Source: Stutzerimonas stutzeri
Lineage (GTDB): Bacteria > Pseudomonadota > Gammaproteobacteria > Pseudomonadales > Pseudomonadaceae
Direction: 5' to 3'
Assembly (NCBI GenBank): GCA_019056435.1
Contig: CP077641.1
Coordinates: forward strand, 2,604,001 to 2,668,000
Length of the DNA stretch: 64,000 bases
The notes under the pieces were generated by a model. That model did no database searches. It was not told the DNA's origin and saw only the letters and a program-made list of their open reading frames with translations. Within the stretch, counting starts at the first letter, position 1. The number at the start of each line of letters is the position of its first letter. Shown in pieces: positions 47,977 through 58,638 of this stretch. The translations under genes and the position numbers were made by a program.

Positions 47977-50900
47977 TCAGCTCTGGCGCTTATGCTGATC
48001 GTCAGGCTCGGCCTTGGTCGGGGCACTTTCCTGTTGCTCGCCGTCCAGCGGGCTCGGACCGGCTTCCCGCTCTGTCGTTGCTACGGATTCGACCGCGTCG
48101 GTAGACGGCTCGGTCGCATCCGCTTGCTTCGGAGCCTCTGGCTCATCAGCTGCGGTTGGCGCCGGAATCTCTTCCGCTTGTTCCGGTGTGGTTACGCTGG
48201 CAACAGGCGCTTCTTCTTGCACTGCTGCGGCAGCAGCGGACTCGACCGCATCGCTCGCAACGACCTCCGGGCTCGCCAACGGCTGTTCGGCTGCGACTTT
48301 GGCTTCGGCTTCCGCCTTGGTTTGAGCCTCGGCAGCTTCTTTGGCGAGCCGTTCCTGTTCCAGGCGACGGCGACGGACCTCGCGAGGGTCGTTCGGTGCG
48401 CGGCCCGAGGGGGTGAGGACGGTTGCAGTAACCGCTGCAGGCGCAGCAGGTTCGGACGGGGCCGCCTGCTCGGGCTCGTCTGGCGTAACGGGCGCGCTGG
48501 TTTCGGCGGTGGGGGCTACAGGCGCGCGCACCTCCTGGCTCGTTTCGCTGATGTCAGCAGCGGCTGGCGCTTCGATTTCTTCGGCGACTGGCGCAATCGC
48601 TGCCGGTTCGGCGGCCGTGCTGACGTCAGCGGCCAGCGGAGTTGCTTCGGGCTTGGGCTGCTCCTCCGTATCCGCGGTGTTGGCGGCAAGGGCTGCAGCG
48701 GTTGCGGCGATGGCAACCTGCTCGGATTTGACCGGCGCGTTGTCTTCGCTTACTTCACCGTTGGCCGCTGTCTCGGTCTCGCCCTCGATTTCGTTACCGT
48801 TGGCGTCGCGCTGGCGGTCACGACGGTTGCTGCGGCGACGCTGACCACGTGAGCGCCGGCGAGGCCGCTCGTTGCCTTCCGTGTTCTCCTGTTCCTCTTG
48901 AGCATTTTCGTCGCTGATTTCCTCGTTCTGCTGCAGTGCTTCTTCGGTCACTGCCTGTTCTGGACGAGGCTTGCGCTCTTCGCGAGGCGTACGGGGTTTG
49001 CGTTCGCTGATCTCTTCGGTTTCTGGCGTAGGCTGTACGGCTTCATCCAGCGGTGCGCGTAGCTCACGCTTGCGCTCTTCGCGAGGCTGGCGATCTTCGC
49101 GCGGTGCGCGCTCGCGGCGGGCTTGTGGCTGGGCCACGGTATCCGCATTGTCCGATTGCGGCTCACGAACTTCGCGGGGCTCACGCGGCTTGCGATCTTC
49201 GCGTGGTGCGCGTGGCTGGCGTTCTTCACGCGGCTGGCGCTCTTCGCGTGCCTGCCGATCTTCGCGCGGTGCGCGCTCTTCCCGGGGCTTGCGCTCTTCG
49301 TCACGATTGCCGCGCGAGTCACGACGGCGATTCTGTTGACGGCTGCTGCGGCGCTCGTCATTGCGCTGTGGCCGGTTGCCGCTTGGCTTCTTCTCTGCTT
49401 CGACCTGAGGCGTGTCCTGCTTGCCTGCGAACAGACCAATCAGCGACTTGACCAGGCCCTTGAACAAGCTCGGCTCCTGTGCTGCCGGTACCGCTACGGA
49501 GGCAGTCGGGACAGGCGTGGGGGCCGGGGCAGGGGCCGTCCGCTGCGGCGCGGTCTTGACGGCTGCTTCCTGGCGGACCAGGGTGCGCGTCGAGCTGACC
49601 GGCTGAGTCTCTTCGACTTCTGTCGGACTCATTTCGTAGCTCGCCTGGCCGGCAATGATGTCCGGGCTGTCGTCACGCAGGCGCTGCACTTCGAAGTGGG
49701 GCGTCTCAAGATGGTCGTCAGGCAGGATGAAGATGCGAGCGCGGGTGCGCAGCTCGATCTTGGTGATGGCGTTGCGTTTCTCGTTGAGCAGGAACGCGGC
49801 CACCTGGAACGGCACGCGTGCTCGTACCTCAGCGGTACGATCCTTGAGCGCCTCTTCTTCGATCAGGCGCAGGATCGCGAGCGACAGCGACTCGACGTCC
49901 CGGATGATGCCCTGGCCGTTGCAGCGTGGGCAGACGATGCCGCTGGTCTCGCCCAGAGATGGGCGTAGGCGCTGACGCGACATTTCCAACAGGCCGAAGC
50001 GTGAGATACGACCAACTTGGATGCGCGCGCGGTCGGCCTCCAGTGCCTCGCGCACTTTCTCTTCGACGGCACGCTGGTTCTTGGCTGGCGTCATGTCGAT
50101 GAAGTCAATGACGATCAGGCCGCCGATGTCACGTAAGCGCAATTGGCGGGCAATCTCTTCGGCCGCTTCGAGATTGGTCTGCAGCGCGGTTTCCTCGATA
50201 TCGCCACCCTTGGTGGCGCGTGCCGAGTTGATGTCGATAGAGACCAGTGCTTCGGTCGGGTCGATGACGATGGAGCCGCCAGATGGCAGCTTCACTTCCC
50301 GCTGGAAGGCGGTTTCGATCTGGCTTTCGATCTGGAAGCGGTTGAAGAGGGGGACGCTGTCCTCGTAAAGCTTGATCTTGCTAGCGTACTGCGGCATCAC
50401 TTGCTGGATGAAGCTAAGCGCTTCGTTCTGCGCTTCTACGCTATCGATCAGCACTTCGCCAATGTCCTGGCGCAGGTAATCGCGGATCGCGCGAATAATG
50501 ACGTTGGATTCCTGGTAGATCAGGAAGGGCGCCGCGCGATCCTGAGACGCTTCTTTCACGGCTGTCCAGAGCTGCAGCAGGTAATCCAGATCCCATTGCA
50601 ATTCTTCACTGGAACGGCCGAGGCCGGCAGTGCGGACGATGAGCCCCATGTCGGCCGGGACATCAAGGCCGTTGAGTGCTTCACGAAGCTCGTTTCGTTC
50701 CTCGCCTTCAATGCGGCGAGAAATGCCGCCGGCGCGAGGGTTGTTCGGCATCAGTACGAGGTAGCGTCCGGCCAGGCTGATAAAGGTCGTCAGGGCGGCA
50801 CCCTTGTTGCCACGCTCTTCCTTTTCGACCTGGACGATGACCTCCTGGCCTTCGCTCAGGACGTCCTTGATGTTTACCCTGCCTTCAGGCGACTTCTTGA

Positions 50901-51132
50901 AATACTCGCGGGAGATCTCTTTGAGCGGCAGGAAGCCATGGCGATCGGCACCGAAATCGACGAAGGCAGCCTCGAGGCTGGGTTCGACACGAGTGATCTT
51001 GCCCTTGTAGATATTCGCTTTCTTCTGTTCGCGGGCGCCGGATTCGATGTCGAGATCGAACAGGCGTTGGCCATCGACCAGTGCGACACGCAACTCTTCG
51101 GGCTGAGTTGCGTTAATTAGCATTCTTTTCAT
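47977..51132 (-). CDS. rne: Ribonuclease E
   Basis: 1051 aa. Starts [30 protein letters not shown] at 51132. The S1 domain ([33 protein letters not shown]), DNase I-like core with [29 protein letters not shown], and the Zn-link CPRCNGQG make up the catalytic half. After about residue 560 the protein is a low-complexity scaffold: Arg/Glu/Pro repeats ([13 protein letters not shown]) and an Ala/Pro/Glu tail, where degradosome partners would bind. Single-strand endoribonuclease for mRNA decay and rRNA/tRNA processing, with a very long 5' leader. Confidence 0.97.
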   Translation of the reverse strand: MKRMLINATQPEELRVALVDGQRLFDLDIESGAREQKKANIYKGKITRVEPSLEAAFVDFGADRHGFLPLKEISREYFKKSPEGRVNIKDVLSEGQEVIVQVEKEERGNKGAALTTFISLAGRYLVLMPNNPRAGGISRRIEGEERNELREALNGLDVPADMGLIVRTAGLGRSSEELQWDLDYLLQLWTAVKEASQDRAAPFLIYQESNVIIRAIRDYLRQDIGEVLIDSVEAQNEALSFIQQVMPQYASKIKLYEDSVPLFNRFQIESQIETAFQREVKLPSGGSIVIDPTEALVSIDINSARATKGGDIEETALQTNLEAAEEIARQLRLRDIGGLIVIDFIDMTPAKNQRAVEEKVREALEADRARIQVGRISRFGLLEMSRQRLRPSLGETSGIVCPRCNGQGIIRDVESLSLAILRLIEEEALKDRTAEVRARVPFQVAAFLLNEKRNAITKIELRTRARIFILPDDHLETPHFEVQRLRDDSPDIIAGQASYEMSPTEVEETQPVSSTRTLVRQEAAVKTAPQRTAPAPAPTPVPTASVAVPAAQEPSLFKGLVKSLIGLFAGKQDTPQVEAEKKPSGNRPQRNDERRSSRQQNRRRDSRGNRDEERKPREERAPREDRQAREERQPREERQPRAPREDRKPREPREVREPQSDNADTVAQPQARRERAPREDRQPREERKRELRAPLDEAVQPTPETEEISERKPRTPREERKPRPEQAVTEEALQQNEEISDENAQEEQENTEGNERPRRRSRGQRRRSNRRDRQRDANGNEIEGETETAANGEVSEDNAPVKSEQVAIAATAAALAANTADTEEQPKPEATPLAADVSTAAEPAAIAPVAEEIEAPAAADISETSQEVRAPVAPTAETSAPVTPDEPEQAAPSEPAAPAAVTATVLTPSGRAPNDPREVRRRRLEQERLAKEAAEAQTKAEAEAKVAAEQPLASPEVVASDAVESAAAAAVQEEAPVASVTTPEQAEEIPAPTAADEPEAPKQADATEPSTDAVESVATTEREAGPSPLDGEQQESAPTKAEPDDQHKRQS

Positions 51133-51683
51133 GTTGTACCGTCGGTTTCCAATGTGGCGGAAACAACGCTCGGCACACACGACTCTCGCGGTCGGTGTCA
51201 GGTGAGTCAGGAATGGTTGTAAGGCACTCCAGTGTCCAGCGATGTGAGGCCAGTTGGGCCGGCGTCGCGACGACGTCTCCTGCAGGCTGCCGAAACAGCT
51301 GCAATGGTTCGGGAGGAGGAATCAGCAATCGGTTGCGGACGAAATGAAGCGTCTGCGAAAGCTTGTGCTACGCAACCGGTGGCTGTGCATCTCCACCCAA
51401 CACTCATACTTTGAAAATCGGGTGCCGCTCGCAGAATCCGGGAGCGGGTTGTCGATTGTCGCGATTCCCAACGGGGGCACGCATCATGTCTTCAAGGCTT
51501 GTTTCGGGGCTTCACCGCTACTGGAGGGAAGCTCCGTCGGACGGCCTCACGTCCTCGAACATTGCTGGGTCGGGAATGGCGATTTCGCTTGCATTCCGCG
51601 GCCTGGCCACTTTTGGTGGCGTCCGGGACTATAACAGCAATGTTTAAGTGCTTCAAATCCATGAAAATTGATATGATCCGTCG
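51133..51683. other. 551-bp divergent region: rne leader and rluC upstream DNA
   Basis: No gene is supported. Most of it is the predicted 5' untranslated leader of rne. The right end carries the rne promoter and a TATGAT box at 51672-51677 for rluC only 6 bp before the rluC ATG. The small frames in the region lack ribosome sites and family resemblance. Confidence 0.6.
51628..51656 (-). promoter_or_regulatory. Probable rne promoter
   Basis: On the minus strand TTGAAG (plus 51651-51656) and TATAGT (51628-51633) are spaced by exactly 17 bp. The predicted start near 51621 gives a leader of about 490 nt before the rne ATG. Confidence 0.6.
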
Positions 51684-52638
51684 ATGACCAATATCCCCTC
51701 CCAGACCTCTGGCGTGCAACTGCTCGAGGTGTCGCCCGAGCTCGCTGGCCAGCGCATCGACAATTTTCTTCGAACCCAACTGAAGGGTGTGCCCAAGACC
51801 CTCATCTACCGCATCCTTCGCAAGGGTGAGGTGCGCGTCAACAAGGGGCGCATCAAGCCTGAATACAAGCTTCAGGCTGGCGACATGGTGCGTGTGCCTC
51901 CGTTGCGGATTGCCGAGCGCGACGAGCCTGTGCCGCTGGCGCAGGGGTTACTGGAGCGGCTGGAGACGGCCATCCTGTATGAAGACAAGGCATTGATGGT
52001 GATCAACAAGCCTGCCGGTATCGCGGTACATGGCGGTAGCGGCTTGAGTTTCGGAGTGATCGAGGCGTTGCGGCAGCTGAGGCCCGAGTGCAAGGAGCTC
52101 GAATTGGTCCATCGGCTGGATCGTGACACTTCCGGGCTGCTCATGGTGGCGAAGAAGCGCAGCATGTTGCGTCATCTGCACGAGCAGCTTCGCGGTGACG
52201 GTGTCGACAAGCGATACATGGCGCTCGTTCGCGGCCGCTGGGACTCAGGCAAGAAACAGGTCAGTGCGCCCTTGCTGAAGAACACGCTGCGTTCCGGCGA
52301 GCGGATGGTCGAAGTGACCAGTGACGGCAAAGAGGCGTTGACGCTGTTTCGTGTGTTAAGGCGATTCGGTGATTTCGCCACGCTGGTCGAGGCCAAGCCC
52401 GTCACAGGGCGCACTCATCAGATTCGCGTGCACGCGCGGCACGCTGGTCACGGCATCGCGGGTGACTCGAAGTATGGTGATGAAGGCTTTTTCTCGGGAA
52501 ATTCGCGAACTGGGCGGCAAACGCCTGTTCCTGCATGCCTATGCCTTGACGGTGCCGCTACCCGATGGAGCGGAATTGAAGCTCGAAGCGCCTGTCGATG
52601 AGCTCTGGACCAGCACCTTGGAGAGGTTGGGTGGATAA
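51684..52638 (+). CDS. rluC: 23S rRNA pseudouridine(955/2504/2580) synthase, frameshifted as read
   Basis: About 317 aa. N-terminal S4 domain ([37 protein letters not shown]) then the RluA-type catalytic motif [18 protein letters not shown] with the nucleophilic Asp. [26 protein letters not shown] is also typical. The T run at 52488-52492 is one base too long. Removing one T gives [23 protein letters not shown]. Its stop overlaps the HAD gene start. Divergent from rne, as usual in gammaproteobacteria. Confidence 0.95.
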
Positions 52639-53314
52639 GTACAAAGTCCTGATATTCGATTGGGACGGAACGCTTGCCGATTCGATCGAGCGTATTGTTC
52701 AGTCGATTTCGCGGGCTTCCGAGGCCTGCGGCTTGCTGCCGCTAGATGATAATGCGATCAAGGGTATCATCGGGCTGGGTCTGCCGGAGGCCATCGCCGT
52801 GCTGTATCCGGACGTGACCGATGTGGCGCTTGTCGAAGCGTTTCGTCGTGCCTACGCCGAACATTATCTACAGTTGGAAAAGGAGCCGTCGGCACTTTAC
52901 CCGGGTGTGCGCGAGGGGCTTGCGCGCTTTCGAGAGATGGGCTACCTGCTCGCGGTAGCTACCGGGAAGGGGCGCCGAGGATTGAATCGGGTACTTGATG
53001 CCCATGGTTGGGGTGGGTACTTCGATGTCACCCGCTGTGCGGACGAGACGGCCAGCAAGCCTGACCCCTTGATGCTTCGTGAAATCCTAGCGCACTGCGG
53101 TGTGCAAGCGGAGCAGGCCTTGATGGTCGGCGATTCGGTGTTCGATATCGAAATGGCGCGGCGAGCGGGCGTCGACAGTGTCGCGGTATCGTATGGCGCT
53201 CAGTCGGCTGCGGTTCTCCAGGCCTGTGAGCCTTACCTGGCAATCGATCATTTTTCGGAACTCGGCGAGTGGTTGTGCGCCCCTCGCCTCGCAAAAGTAG
53301 GTGCGTATGTCTGA
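52631..53314 (+). CDS. HAD-family hydrolase (phosphoglycolate phosphatase-like)
   Basis: 227 aa. HAD motif [16 protein letters not shown] with nucleophile Asp and acid Asp, motif II VATGKG, motif III Lys in SKPDPLML, motif [18 protein letters not shown]. Gph-like subfamily; substrate not determined. GTG 52631 overlaps the rluC stop, and its own stop overlaps the sppA start (ATGTCTGA). Confidence 0.92.
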   Translation: MDKYKVLIFDWDGTLADSIERIVQSISRASEACGLLPLDDNAIKGIIGLGLPEAIAVLYPDVTDVALVEAFRRAYAEHYLQLEKEPSALYPGVREGLARFREMGYLLAVATGKGRRGLNRVLDAHGWGGYFDVTRCADETASKPDPLMLREILAHCGVQAEQALMVGDSVFDIEMARRAGVDSVAVSYGAQSAAVLQACEPYLAIDHFSELGEWLCAPRLAKVGAYV

Positions 53315-54289
53315 TCAATGGAAGGAGCCCATGCAGGGCGACAAGGAAGAACGCAACAGCTGGCGCTTGCTGGAGCGGACTCTGCTGGCCACTGTGCAGG
53401 AGCAGCGTCGCGCCAGGCGCTGGGGTATCTTTTTCAAGCTGCTGACGTTCGCCTATCTATTCGTGGCGTTGGCGCTGTTCTCACCTCTGCTACCCATGGG
53501 TGGCGATAAGCGAGCCGAGGATTCTCACACGGCGGTGATCAATGTGCGGGGCATGATTGCCGACGAGGAAGCCGCCAGTGCCGACAACATTGTCGGGGCG
53601 TTGCGCGAAGCCTTCGAGAACGAGGGTACAAAGGGGGTCGTGCTGCGGATCAACAGCCCTGGCGGCAGTCCGGTACAGTCGGGCTATATCTTTGACGAGA
53701 TCCGCCGTTTGCGTGGAGAACACCCGGAGATCAAGGTCTACGCCGTGATCACCGATCTGGGTGCGTCGGGTGCTTACTACATCGCCAGTGCAGCGGACGA
53801 GATTTATGCGGATAAGTCCAGCCTGGTGGGGTCGATAGGCGTGACAGCTGCGACATTTGGTTTCGTCGAAACCATGGACAAGCTGGGCGTCGAACGCAGG
53901 GTCTATACGTCTGGCGAGCACAAGGCTTTTCTTGATCCATTCCAGCCGGAAAAGCCGGAGGAAACGGCGTTCTGGAAGGGTGTCTTGGCCACGACGCATC
54001 GGCAGTTCATCGAGAGCGTCAAGCTGGGCCGGGGAGACAAGCTTCAGGTCGCCGACCATCCCGAGTTGTTTTCAGGTTTGATTTGGTCTGGCGAGCAGGC
54101 GCTGGAGCTTGGCTTGATCGATGGCTTGGGGAGCACCAGTTACGTAGCTCGTGAAGTCATTGGCGAGGCGGAGTTGGTCGACTTCACGGTCAAGGATTCG
54201 CCGCTGGACCGATTCACCAAGAAACTCGGTGCCAGCGTCGGTGCTCAATTGGCGCTTTGGATGGGCTTGCAGGGCCGAGCCTTCGCTGA
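53307..54289 (+). CDS. sppA: S49-family signal peptide peptidase, C-terminus possibly frameshifted
   Basis: Single membrane helix (WGIFFKLLTFAYLFVALALFSPLLP, about 37-61) and a protease domain with GVVLRINSPGGSPVQSGYI, GASGAYYIASAADEIYADKSSLVGSIGV (catalytic Ser in SLVGSIG) and the Lys base region. As read it continues to 54338 with an unusual tail (RAFAELRVLPLPHGSACQRG) that overlaps maf. Adding one G to the run at 54272-54274 ends it ...LQGPSLR at 54289, 2 bp from the maf stop. Degrades signal peptides or membrane proteins. Confidence 0.88.
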
Positions 54290-54291
54290 GC

Positions 54292-54870
54292 TCAGGGTAC
54301 TGCCACTCCCGCATGGTTCAGCATGCCAACGAGGCTGATAAGCGGCAGGCCGATTAGACTGGTTGCATCGTTGCCTTCGGTTGCACGAAACAGGCTGATG
54401 CCCAGGCCCTCGGCCTTGAAACTGCCGGCGCAGTCGAACGGCTTTTCGGAGCGCAGATAGCGGTCGATCTGCTCATCGGTCAGGTTGCGGAAGTGGACTT
54501 TGAAGCTTACGCAGTCGACCTGGATGTGGCCGTTGCGGCTGTCCAGCAAGGCCAGGCCCGTCAGGAACTCCACACTTCTGCCGCGACTCGCCTTGAGCTG
54601 CTCGGTCGCTCGGTCAAAAGTGTATGGTTTGCCAAGTATCTGCTCGTTGATAACGGCGGCCTGGTCGGAGCCGATGATCAGGTGGTCGGCATAGCGGTCA
54701 GCGAGCGCCTCGGCCTTCTGGCGGGCCAGTCGTATGACGAGGTCTGCTGCCCGTTCCTGCGGGAGGGGGCGTTCGTCAATTTCCGGTGCGGCGCTTTCGA
54801 ACGGCAGCTGCAGGCGTGAAAGCAGCTCGCGCCGATAGGGTGAGCTTGATGCGAGAAGCAGCTGACGCAT
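54292..54870 (-). CDS. Maf-like nucleotide pyrophosphatase (YceF type)
   Basis: 192 aa. MRQLLLASSSPYRRELLSRLQLPFE, APEIDERPLPQERAADLVIRLARQKAEALA, IIGSDQAAVINEQILGKP (catalytic Asp) and TGLALLD. In E. coli the gene beside yceD-rpmF-plsX (yceF) encodes an m7GTP pyrophosphatase; this gene lies in the same place but divergently. Prevention of modified nucleotides from entering RNA is the expected role. Confidence 0.9.
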   Translation of the reverse strand: MRQLLLASSSPYRRELLSRLQLPFESAAPEIDERPLPQERAADLVIRLARQKAEALADRYADHLIIGSDQAAVINEQILGKPYTFDRATEQLKASRGRSVEFLTGLALLDSRNGHIQVDCVSFKVHFRNLTDEQIDRYLRSEKPFDCAGSFKAEGLGISLFRATEGNDATSLIGLPLISLVGMLNHAGVAVP

Positions 54871-54938
54871 GGGGCCTTCCTTATATAGAGGAGGATTCTT
54901 TCCCGTCGGGAGAGTGGATATTGTGGGATGGAATTCCT

Positions 54939-54967
54939 TTGACAGTCGAGAGGTGCGTCCCTAGAAT
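54939..54967 (+). promoter_or_regulatory. Strong sigma70 promoter of the yceD-rpmF-plsX-fab operon
   Basis: A perfect TTGACA (54939-54944) and TAGAAT (54962-54967, 5 of 6) with 17-bp spacing. Transcription should start about 54973-54975, only 2-4 nt before the yceD ATG at 54977. Confidence 0.8.
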
Positions 54968-54976
54968 GCCGCGCTT

Positions 54977-55504
54977 ATGTTGAAAGGACCAATACCCCCG
55001 CACGTTGATCCGCGCAAGCTCGCAGACCGAGCGGCTCGCTTTGAAGGTGAGCTGCAATTGTCTGGGCTGAAGCGGTTAGTCGATCCTCTCGAGGATGATC
55101 AGGGTGTGGTGCTCGCCAGTTTCGATTTCGGGCGTGACGAGCAGCGGACGGTGGTTATCCATAGTCAGCTGGATGTTGCGGTCACCATGATTTGCCAGCG
55201 CTGTCTGGAGCCTGTTGTTCTCCCTATTCATAGCGAGTGTGACTACGCCGTGGTGAATGAGGGGGCGAACACAGAGCACCTGCCCAAGGGCTATGACGTG
55301 CTGGAAGTGGGAGAAGATCCTCTGGATCTGCTGGCGCTGGTTGAAGAGGAGCTGTTGCTCGCTCTTCCGATTGTTCCACTCCATGACCCAGAGATTTGCC
55401 AGCCGCCGACCGGGCCGGAAACGCCCGAATCGAGTGAGAACGAGGTATCGCGGTCCAACCCGTTCAGCGTACTGGCGCAGTTAAAGCGTGACCCAAACGT
55501 TTAG
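54977..55504 (+). CDS. yceD: YceD/DUF177 family protein
   Basis: 175 aa. [25 protein letters not shown] at the N-terminus, [14 protein letters not shown] and [25 protein letters not shown] are DUF177 features, with a cysteine set that may bind zinc. Related proteins take part in 23S rRNA precursor accumulation. Its ATG has no Shine-Dalgarno sequence and lies almost at the predicted transcription start, so it may be leaderless. First gene of the operon; rpmF follows after 11 bp. Confidence 0.9.
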   Translation: MLKGPIPPHVDPRKLADRAARFEGELQLSGLKRLVDPLEDDQGVVLASFDFGRDEQRTVVIHSQLDVAVTMICQRCLEPVVLPIHSECDYAVVNEGANTEHLPKGYDVLEVGEDPLDLLALVEEELLLALPIVPLHDPEICQPPTGPETPESSENEVSRSNPFSVLAQLKRDPNV

Positions 55505-55515
55505 GAGTTGATTCA

Positions 55516-55698
55516 ATGGCTGTTCAGCAGAACAAAAAATCTCGTTCCGCACGCGACATGCGTCGTTCGCACGACGCCCTCGAGCCGAACGCGCTGTCCG
55601 TGGAGAAGAGCACGGGTGAAGTTCACCTGCGTCACCATGTTTCCCCGGAAGGTTTTTACCGTGGTCGCAAGGTGATCGACAAGGGCGCTGACGAGTAA
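55516..55698 (+). CDS. rpmF: Ribosomal protein L32
   Basis: 60 aa: [20 protein letters not shown], then [34 protein letters not shown]. Basic, and lacks the zinc-binding cysteines, as in other proteobacterial L32. ATG preceded by TAGGAGTTGATTCA. Conserved link between ribosome and lipid genes. Confidence 0.97.
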   Translation: MAVQQNKKSRSARDMRRSHDALEPNALSVEKSTGEVHLRHHVSPEGFYRGRKVIDKGADE

Positions 55699-55701
55699 GT
55701 C

Positions 55702-56771
55702 TTGTCCGCTCCGATCATCGCGATCGATGCAATGGGTGGGGACTTCGGTCCCCACTGCATTGTTCCGGCCAGTCTCGATTGTCTGGCTGAATCCCCCTCG
55801 CTGCACCTGGCCCTTGTCGGCCAATCCTCCGTTCTCGAAGAGCTGGTTTCCCGCCACAAGGGTGTCGATCGGTCGCGCCTGCTGATTGTGCATGCGGAGG
55901 AAATCATCGGCATGGATGAAAAGCCTGCCCAGGCGCTCAGAGGAAAGCCGCAGTCTTCGATGCGTCTGGCGCTGGAGTTGGTGCGAGAGGGCGCGCGCAT
56001 GCCTGCGTCAGTGCGGGCAACACCGGAGCGTTGATGGCGCTGGCGCGGCTCGTGCTCAAGACCCTGCCTGGTGTCGATCGGCCAGCGATGATGACGGCCA
56101 TTCCGACCCGCGAAGGTACCTGCCTGCTGCTCGATCTCGGTGCGAATGTCGATTGCTCTGCCGAGCAGCTTTATCAGTTCGGCGTGATGGGGTCGGTTGC
56201 CGCTCAGAGTCTTGGCATTGCCTCGCCGAGGGTGGCCTTGCTCAACGTCGGTACCGAAGACATCAAGGGTAACCAGCAGGTCAAGGGTGCATCGCTCCTG
56301 CTGCAGCGGGCCCGGGACCTCAACTACCAAGGATTCATCGAAGGCGACGGCCTTTTTCGTGGCGACGCGGATGTTGCTGTTTGCGATGGTTTCGTTGGCA
56401 ATATCCTGCTTAAATCGAGCGAAGGATTGGTGCAAATGGTGGCTTGGCGCGCTGAAGCCCTCTTTCGCCGCTCCTTGATGTCGCGCATCGTCGGGGCGTT
56501 GGCGCTTCCGCTGTTGCGTCAGCTTCGAGCAGATCTGCGGCCTGCCCAATATAACGGTGCGTCTTTTCTCGGCTTGCAAGGTATCGTGGTCAAGAGCCAT
56601 GGTGCGGCGGGGCGGGAAGGTTTTCGGGCGGCGGTGCGGCGGGCTACCGAGGATGTCCGGCACAATTTGCCGCAGCGGTTGCACAGTCGTCTCGAAGACC
56701 TTTTGGTTTCGCAGCGGAGCGATAACTCCGGCGACGATGTGACCGCGACTGGCGGCTCGCCATCCAACTGA
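55702..56771 (+). CDS. plsX: Phosphate acyltransferase PlsX, frameshifted as read
   Basis: About 356 aa. TTG start at 55702 gives [18 protein letters not shown]. As read the frame ends after 110 codons, because one G is missing near 56000. The corrected joint reads [25 protein letters not shown], then [27 protein letters not shown] and [14 protein letters not shown]. It converts acyl-ACP to acyl phosphate for phospholipid synthesis. Starts 4 bp after rpmF. Confidence 0.94.
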
Positions 56772-56827
56772 CTTCGCAGCGCCTTTCAGGCGTGTTCTTC
56801 TGATCAACAATCAAAAGAGAGCAGTTC

Positions 56828-57766
56828 ATGTCCGCATCACTTGCATTCGTCTTCCCGGGGCAGGGGTCACAGTCCCTGGGCATGCTCGCCGAGCAGGGTG
56901 CACAGCAGTCGGTTGTGCTCGATACGTTCGCCGAAGCGTCTTCCGCCCTTGGCTACGATCTGTGGTCGCTCTGCCAGCAAGGGCCGGAGGAAAGCCTCAA
57001 CCAGACCGACAAAACGCAGCCCGCCATCCTGGCCGCTTCGGTTGCGCTCTGGCGGCTCTGGCTTGCCGAGCATGGCGCGCGACCGGCCTTCGTGGCAGGA
57101 CACAGCCTGGGGGAATACTCCGCCTTGGTAGCCTCCGGATGCTTGCCTTTCTCTGACGCAGTGAAGTTGGTCGAGCGACGCGGCCAGTTGATGCAGCAGG
57201 CGGTTCCAGCTGGAAGTGGTGCGATGGCGGCGATACTCGGGCTCGAGGATGCCGATGTGCTGGCCGCCTGCAGCGAGGCTTCGCAAGGTGAAGTGGTCAG
57301 CGCGGTCAATTTCAATGCGCCTGGGCAGGTCGTGATCGCCGGTGCGGCCGATGCGGTGGCTCGTGCGGTCGAGGCGTGCAAGGCAAGGGGCGCCAAGCGT
57401 GCCATGCCGCTACCGGTTAGCGTGCCTTCTCACTGCGCGCTGATGCGCCCGGCTGCGGAGCAATTCGCCGAGGCAGTCAAGGCCGTCTCCTGGAAGGCTC
57501 CCGAAATTCCGTTGGTGCAGAACGTCAGCGCTGCGATCGTGACCGATCTTGAGACCCTTCAAGCCGATTTGCTGGCGCAGCTGTACAGCCCGGTACGCTG
57601 GGTCGAGACCATTGTCACCTTGAATGAGCGTGGTGTGACTGATCTGGTCGAGTGTGGCCCGGGCAAGGTACTGTCCGGCCTCAACAAGCGCTGCGTCAAA
57701 GGCGTGAACACCTACAATCTGGATACCCCCGAGGCTTTTGCAGCGGCTCGTGACGCTCTGGCCTGA
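56828..57766 (+). CDS. fabD: Malonyl-CoA:ACP transacylase
   Basis: 312 aa. LAFVFPGQGSQSLGMLAEQ, catalytic Ser in AGHSLGEYSALVASG, and VSVPSHCALMRPAAEQ with the active-site His. LVECGPGKVLSGLNKR closes the domain. Supplies malonyl-ACP for fatty-acid elongation. Good ribosome site (AAAAGAGAGCAGTTC). fabG follows after 15 bp. Confidence 0.97.
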   Translation: MSASLAFVFPGQGSQSLGMLAEQGAQQSVVLDTFAEASSALGYDLWSLCQQGPEESLNQTDKTQPAILAASVALWRLWLAEHGARPAFVAGHSLGEYSALVASGCLPFSDAVKLVERRGQLMQQAVPAGSGAMAAILGLEDADVLAACSEASQGEVVSAVNFNAPGQVVIAGAADAVARAVEACKARGAKRAMPLPVSVPSHCALMRPAAEQFAEAVKAVSWKAPEIPLVQNVSAAIVTDLETLQADLLAQLYSPVRWVETIVTLNERGVTDLVECGPGKVLSGLNKRCVKGVNTYNLDTPEAFAAARDALA

Positions 57767-57781
57767 ACCAAGGAGAACCAT

Positions 57782-58526
57782 ATGAATCTGCAAGGCAAGG
57801 TTGCGCTGGTAACGGGCGCAAGCCGCGGTATCGGGCAGGCGATCGCGCTCGAGTTGGGGCGCCAGGGCGCCATCGTCATCGGTACAGCCACGTCACCCTC
57901 CGGGGCGGAGCGGATCGCCGACACCCTCAAGGAAAACGGTATCGAGGGAGCCGGTCTGGTGCTCGACGTGACCAACGACGAATCGGTCGCCAGTACGCTG
58001 GAACATATTCAGCAACATCTCGGGCAACCCGCCATTCTCGTCAACAACGCCGGTATCACCCGTGACAATCTGATGCTCCGGATGAAGGATGACGAGTGGC
58101 ATGAAGTCATCAATACCAACCTGAGCAGTCTCTACCGTCTGACCAAAGGGTGTGCTGCGCGGCATGACGAAGGCGCGCTGGGGAAGGATCATCAACATTG
58201 GTTCGGTCGTGGGTGCCATGGGCAATGCCGGGCAGGTAAACTACGCCGCCGCCAAGGCCGGGCTCGAAGGCTTCAGCCGTGCTCTGGCACGGGAGGTCGG
58301 TTCGCGCGGCATCACGGTCAACTCAGTGGCGCCGGGGTTCATCGATACTGATATGACACGCGAACTGCCGGAGGCACAGCGTGACGCATTGCTGGGCCAG
58401 ATCCCGCTCGGGCGGCTTGGTCAGGCCGAGGAAATTGCCAAGGTTGTGGCCTTTCTGGCATCTGACGGTGCGGCTTACGTGACGGGCGCTACCGTTCCGG
58501 TCAACGGCGGCATGTACATGAGCTGA
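57782..58526 (+). CDS. fabG: 3-oxoacyl-ACP reductase FabG, frameshifted as read
   Basis: 247 aa after removing one G from the run at 58148-58150, exactly the usual length. VALVTGASRGIGQAIALELG binds NADPH; ILVNNAGITRDNLMLRM precedes; the corrected joint gives RLTKGVLRGMTKARWGRIINIGSVVG (catalytic Ser), then YAAAKAGLEGFSRAL (Tyr and Lys) and VNSVAPGFIDTDMT. First reduction step in fatty-acid elongation. An essential gene, so a real frame break is implausible. Confidence 0.95.
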
Positions 58527-58606
58527 TGTGACGCCTGGCGCATCCAAATAGTCAAATGGCAGATTTGTTCAGTTATAAAACTGCGGTGGGTTTATAGACA
58601 GAAGGT

Positions 58607-58636
58607 TGAAAGCAGGTTCATGCTTGCCTGCTTTCA
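58607..58636 (+). terminator. Perfect hairpin between fabG and acpP
   Basis: TGAAAGCAGG (58607-58616) pairs exactly with CCTGCTTTCA (58627-58636) over a 10-nt loop. No T tract follows. It lies just before the acpP promoter and may attenuate or stabilise the fabG transcript. Confidence 0.55.
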
Positions 58637-58638
58637 GC

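Noticed and set aside
51207..51647. Several 60-130 codon frames in the rne-rluC gap
   Set aside because: All overlap each other in different frames, lack ribosome sites, and the region is better explained as rne leader.
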